Virus record (IMG/VR): IMGVR_UViG_3300033571_005366
Coordinates: 1 to 37,493 of that record
Length of the DNA stretch: 37,493 nt
Source: a virus
Strand: one strand, 5' to 3'
Below, one piece after another: positions 37,489 to 37,493 of this stretch; within the stretch, counting starts at the first letter, position 1; each line of letters opens with the position of its first letter. The position numbers and the translations under genes are program-made. Below the pieces are notes generated by a model. It saw only the letters and a program-made list of their open reading frames with translations, had not been told where the DNA came from and ran no database searches.

Positions 37489-37493
37489 TTTAC

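Noticed and set aside
1-37493. Temperate phage or prophage
   Set aside because: I found no integrase, excisionase, clear CI-type repressor or att duplication. The HTH proteins alone do not support lysogeny.

Overview
The window reads as a nearly complete or complete genome of a tailed, probably short-tailed (podovirus-like) bacteriophage of unknown host. It holds a large terminase, a 710-residue portal, an acidic scaffold-like protein, an SU10-type major capsid protein, tail tubular A/B-like proteins, several fibre-like proteins, Gln/Ala-rich internal virion proteins and an M15-peptidase lysis cassette. I found no tape-measure protein, tail tube or sheath, integrase, tRNA, DNA polymerase or RNA polymerase. 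Every gene but one lies on the minus strand, so transcription runs from high to low coordinates. Both window ends fall between complete genes. If the ends are joined, only about 18 bases separate the stop of the methyltransferase (14) from the start of the first small packaging-region gene (37488), as expected of a circular or circularly permuted map.

Layout in the direction of transcription: 37488-36984, three small proteins; 36936-30780, terminase, portal, scaffold and capsid; 30743-29197, head-tail adaptor region; 29197-26032, fibre and receptor-binding region; 26032-25135, three tiny membrane proteins and an M15 endolysin; 25135-21634, tail tubular B-like protein, a fibre and a small protein; 21628-14072, internal virion proteins, interrupted by a PAPS-reductase-family gene and ending in a 1442-residue polyvalent protein. 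Below 14040 is the early or replication region: calcineurin-like phosphoesterase, Sak4-like ATPase, RecE-like PD-(D/E)XK nuclease, SSB-like protein, resolvase-like nuclease, DUF1376 replication protein, C5-type methyltransferase, DnaB-type helicase, an Nmad1/DUF1599-type protein, a metallopeptidase-like protein, an HTH protein, a run of small hypothetical genes and a beta-class methyltransferase. The only plus-strand gene (3765-4208) encodes a matrixin-like zinc protease.

Genes are packed with ATGA, GTGA or TAATG stop/start overlaps, which suggests translational coupling. Where genes do not overlap, many starts lack a Shine-Dalgarno sequence and follow a C/A-rich leader, often ending in ACACT-ATG. 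That suggests a host that does not depend on Shine-Dalgarno pairing. The host phylum cannot be fixed from the sequence alone.

The most unusual non-coding signals are three. A 98-bp element (10241-10338) is bounded by 12-bp perfect inverted repeats and carries a 13-base match to the core of the SP6 RNA polymerase promoter. Two ordered repeat arrays, of 7-bp and 11-bp period, lie inside the DUF1376 replication gene. A 207-bp G+C-rich segment (3386-3592) does not look like the rest of the genome.
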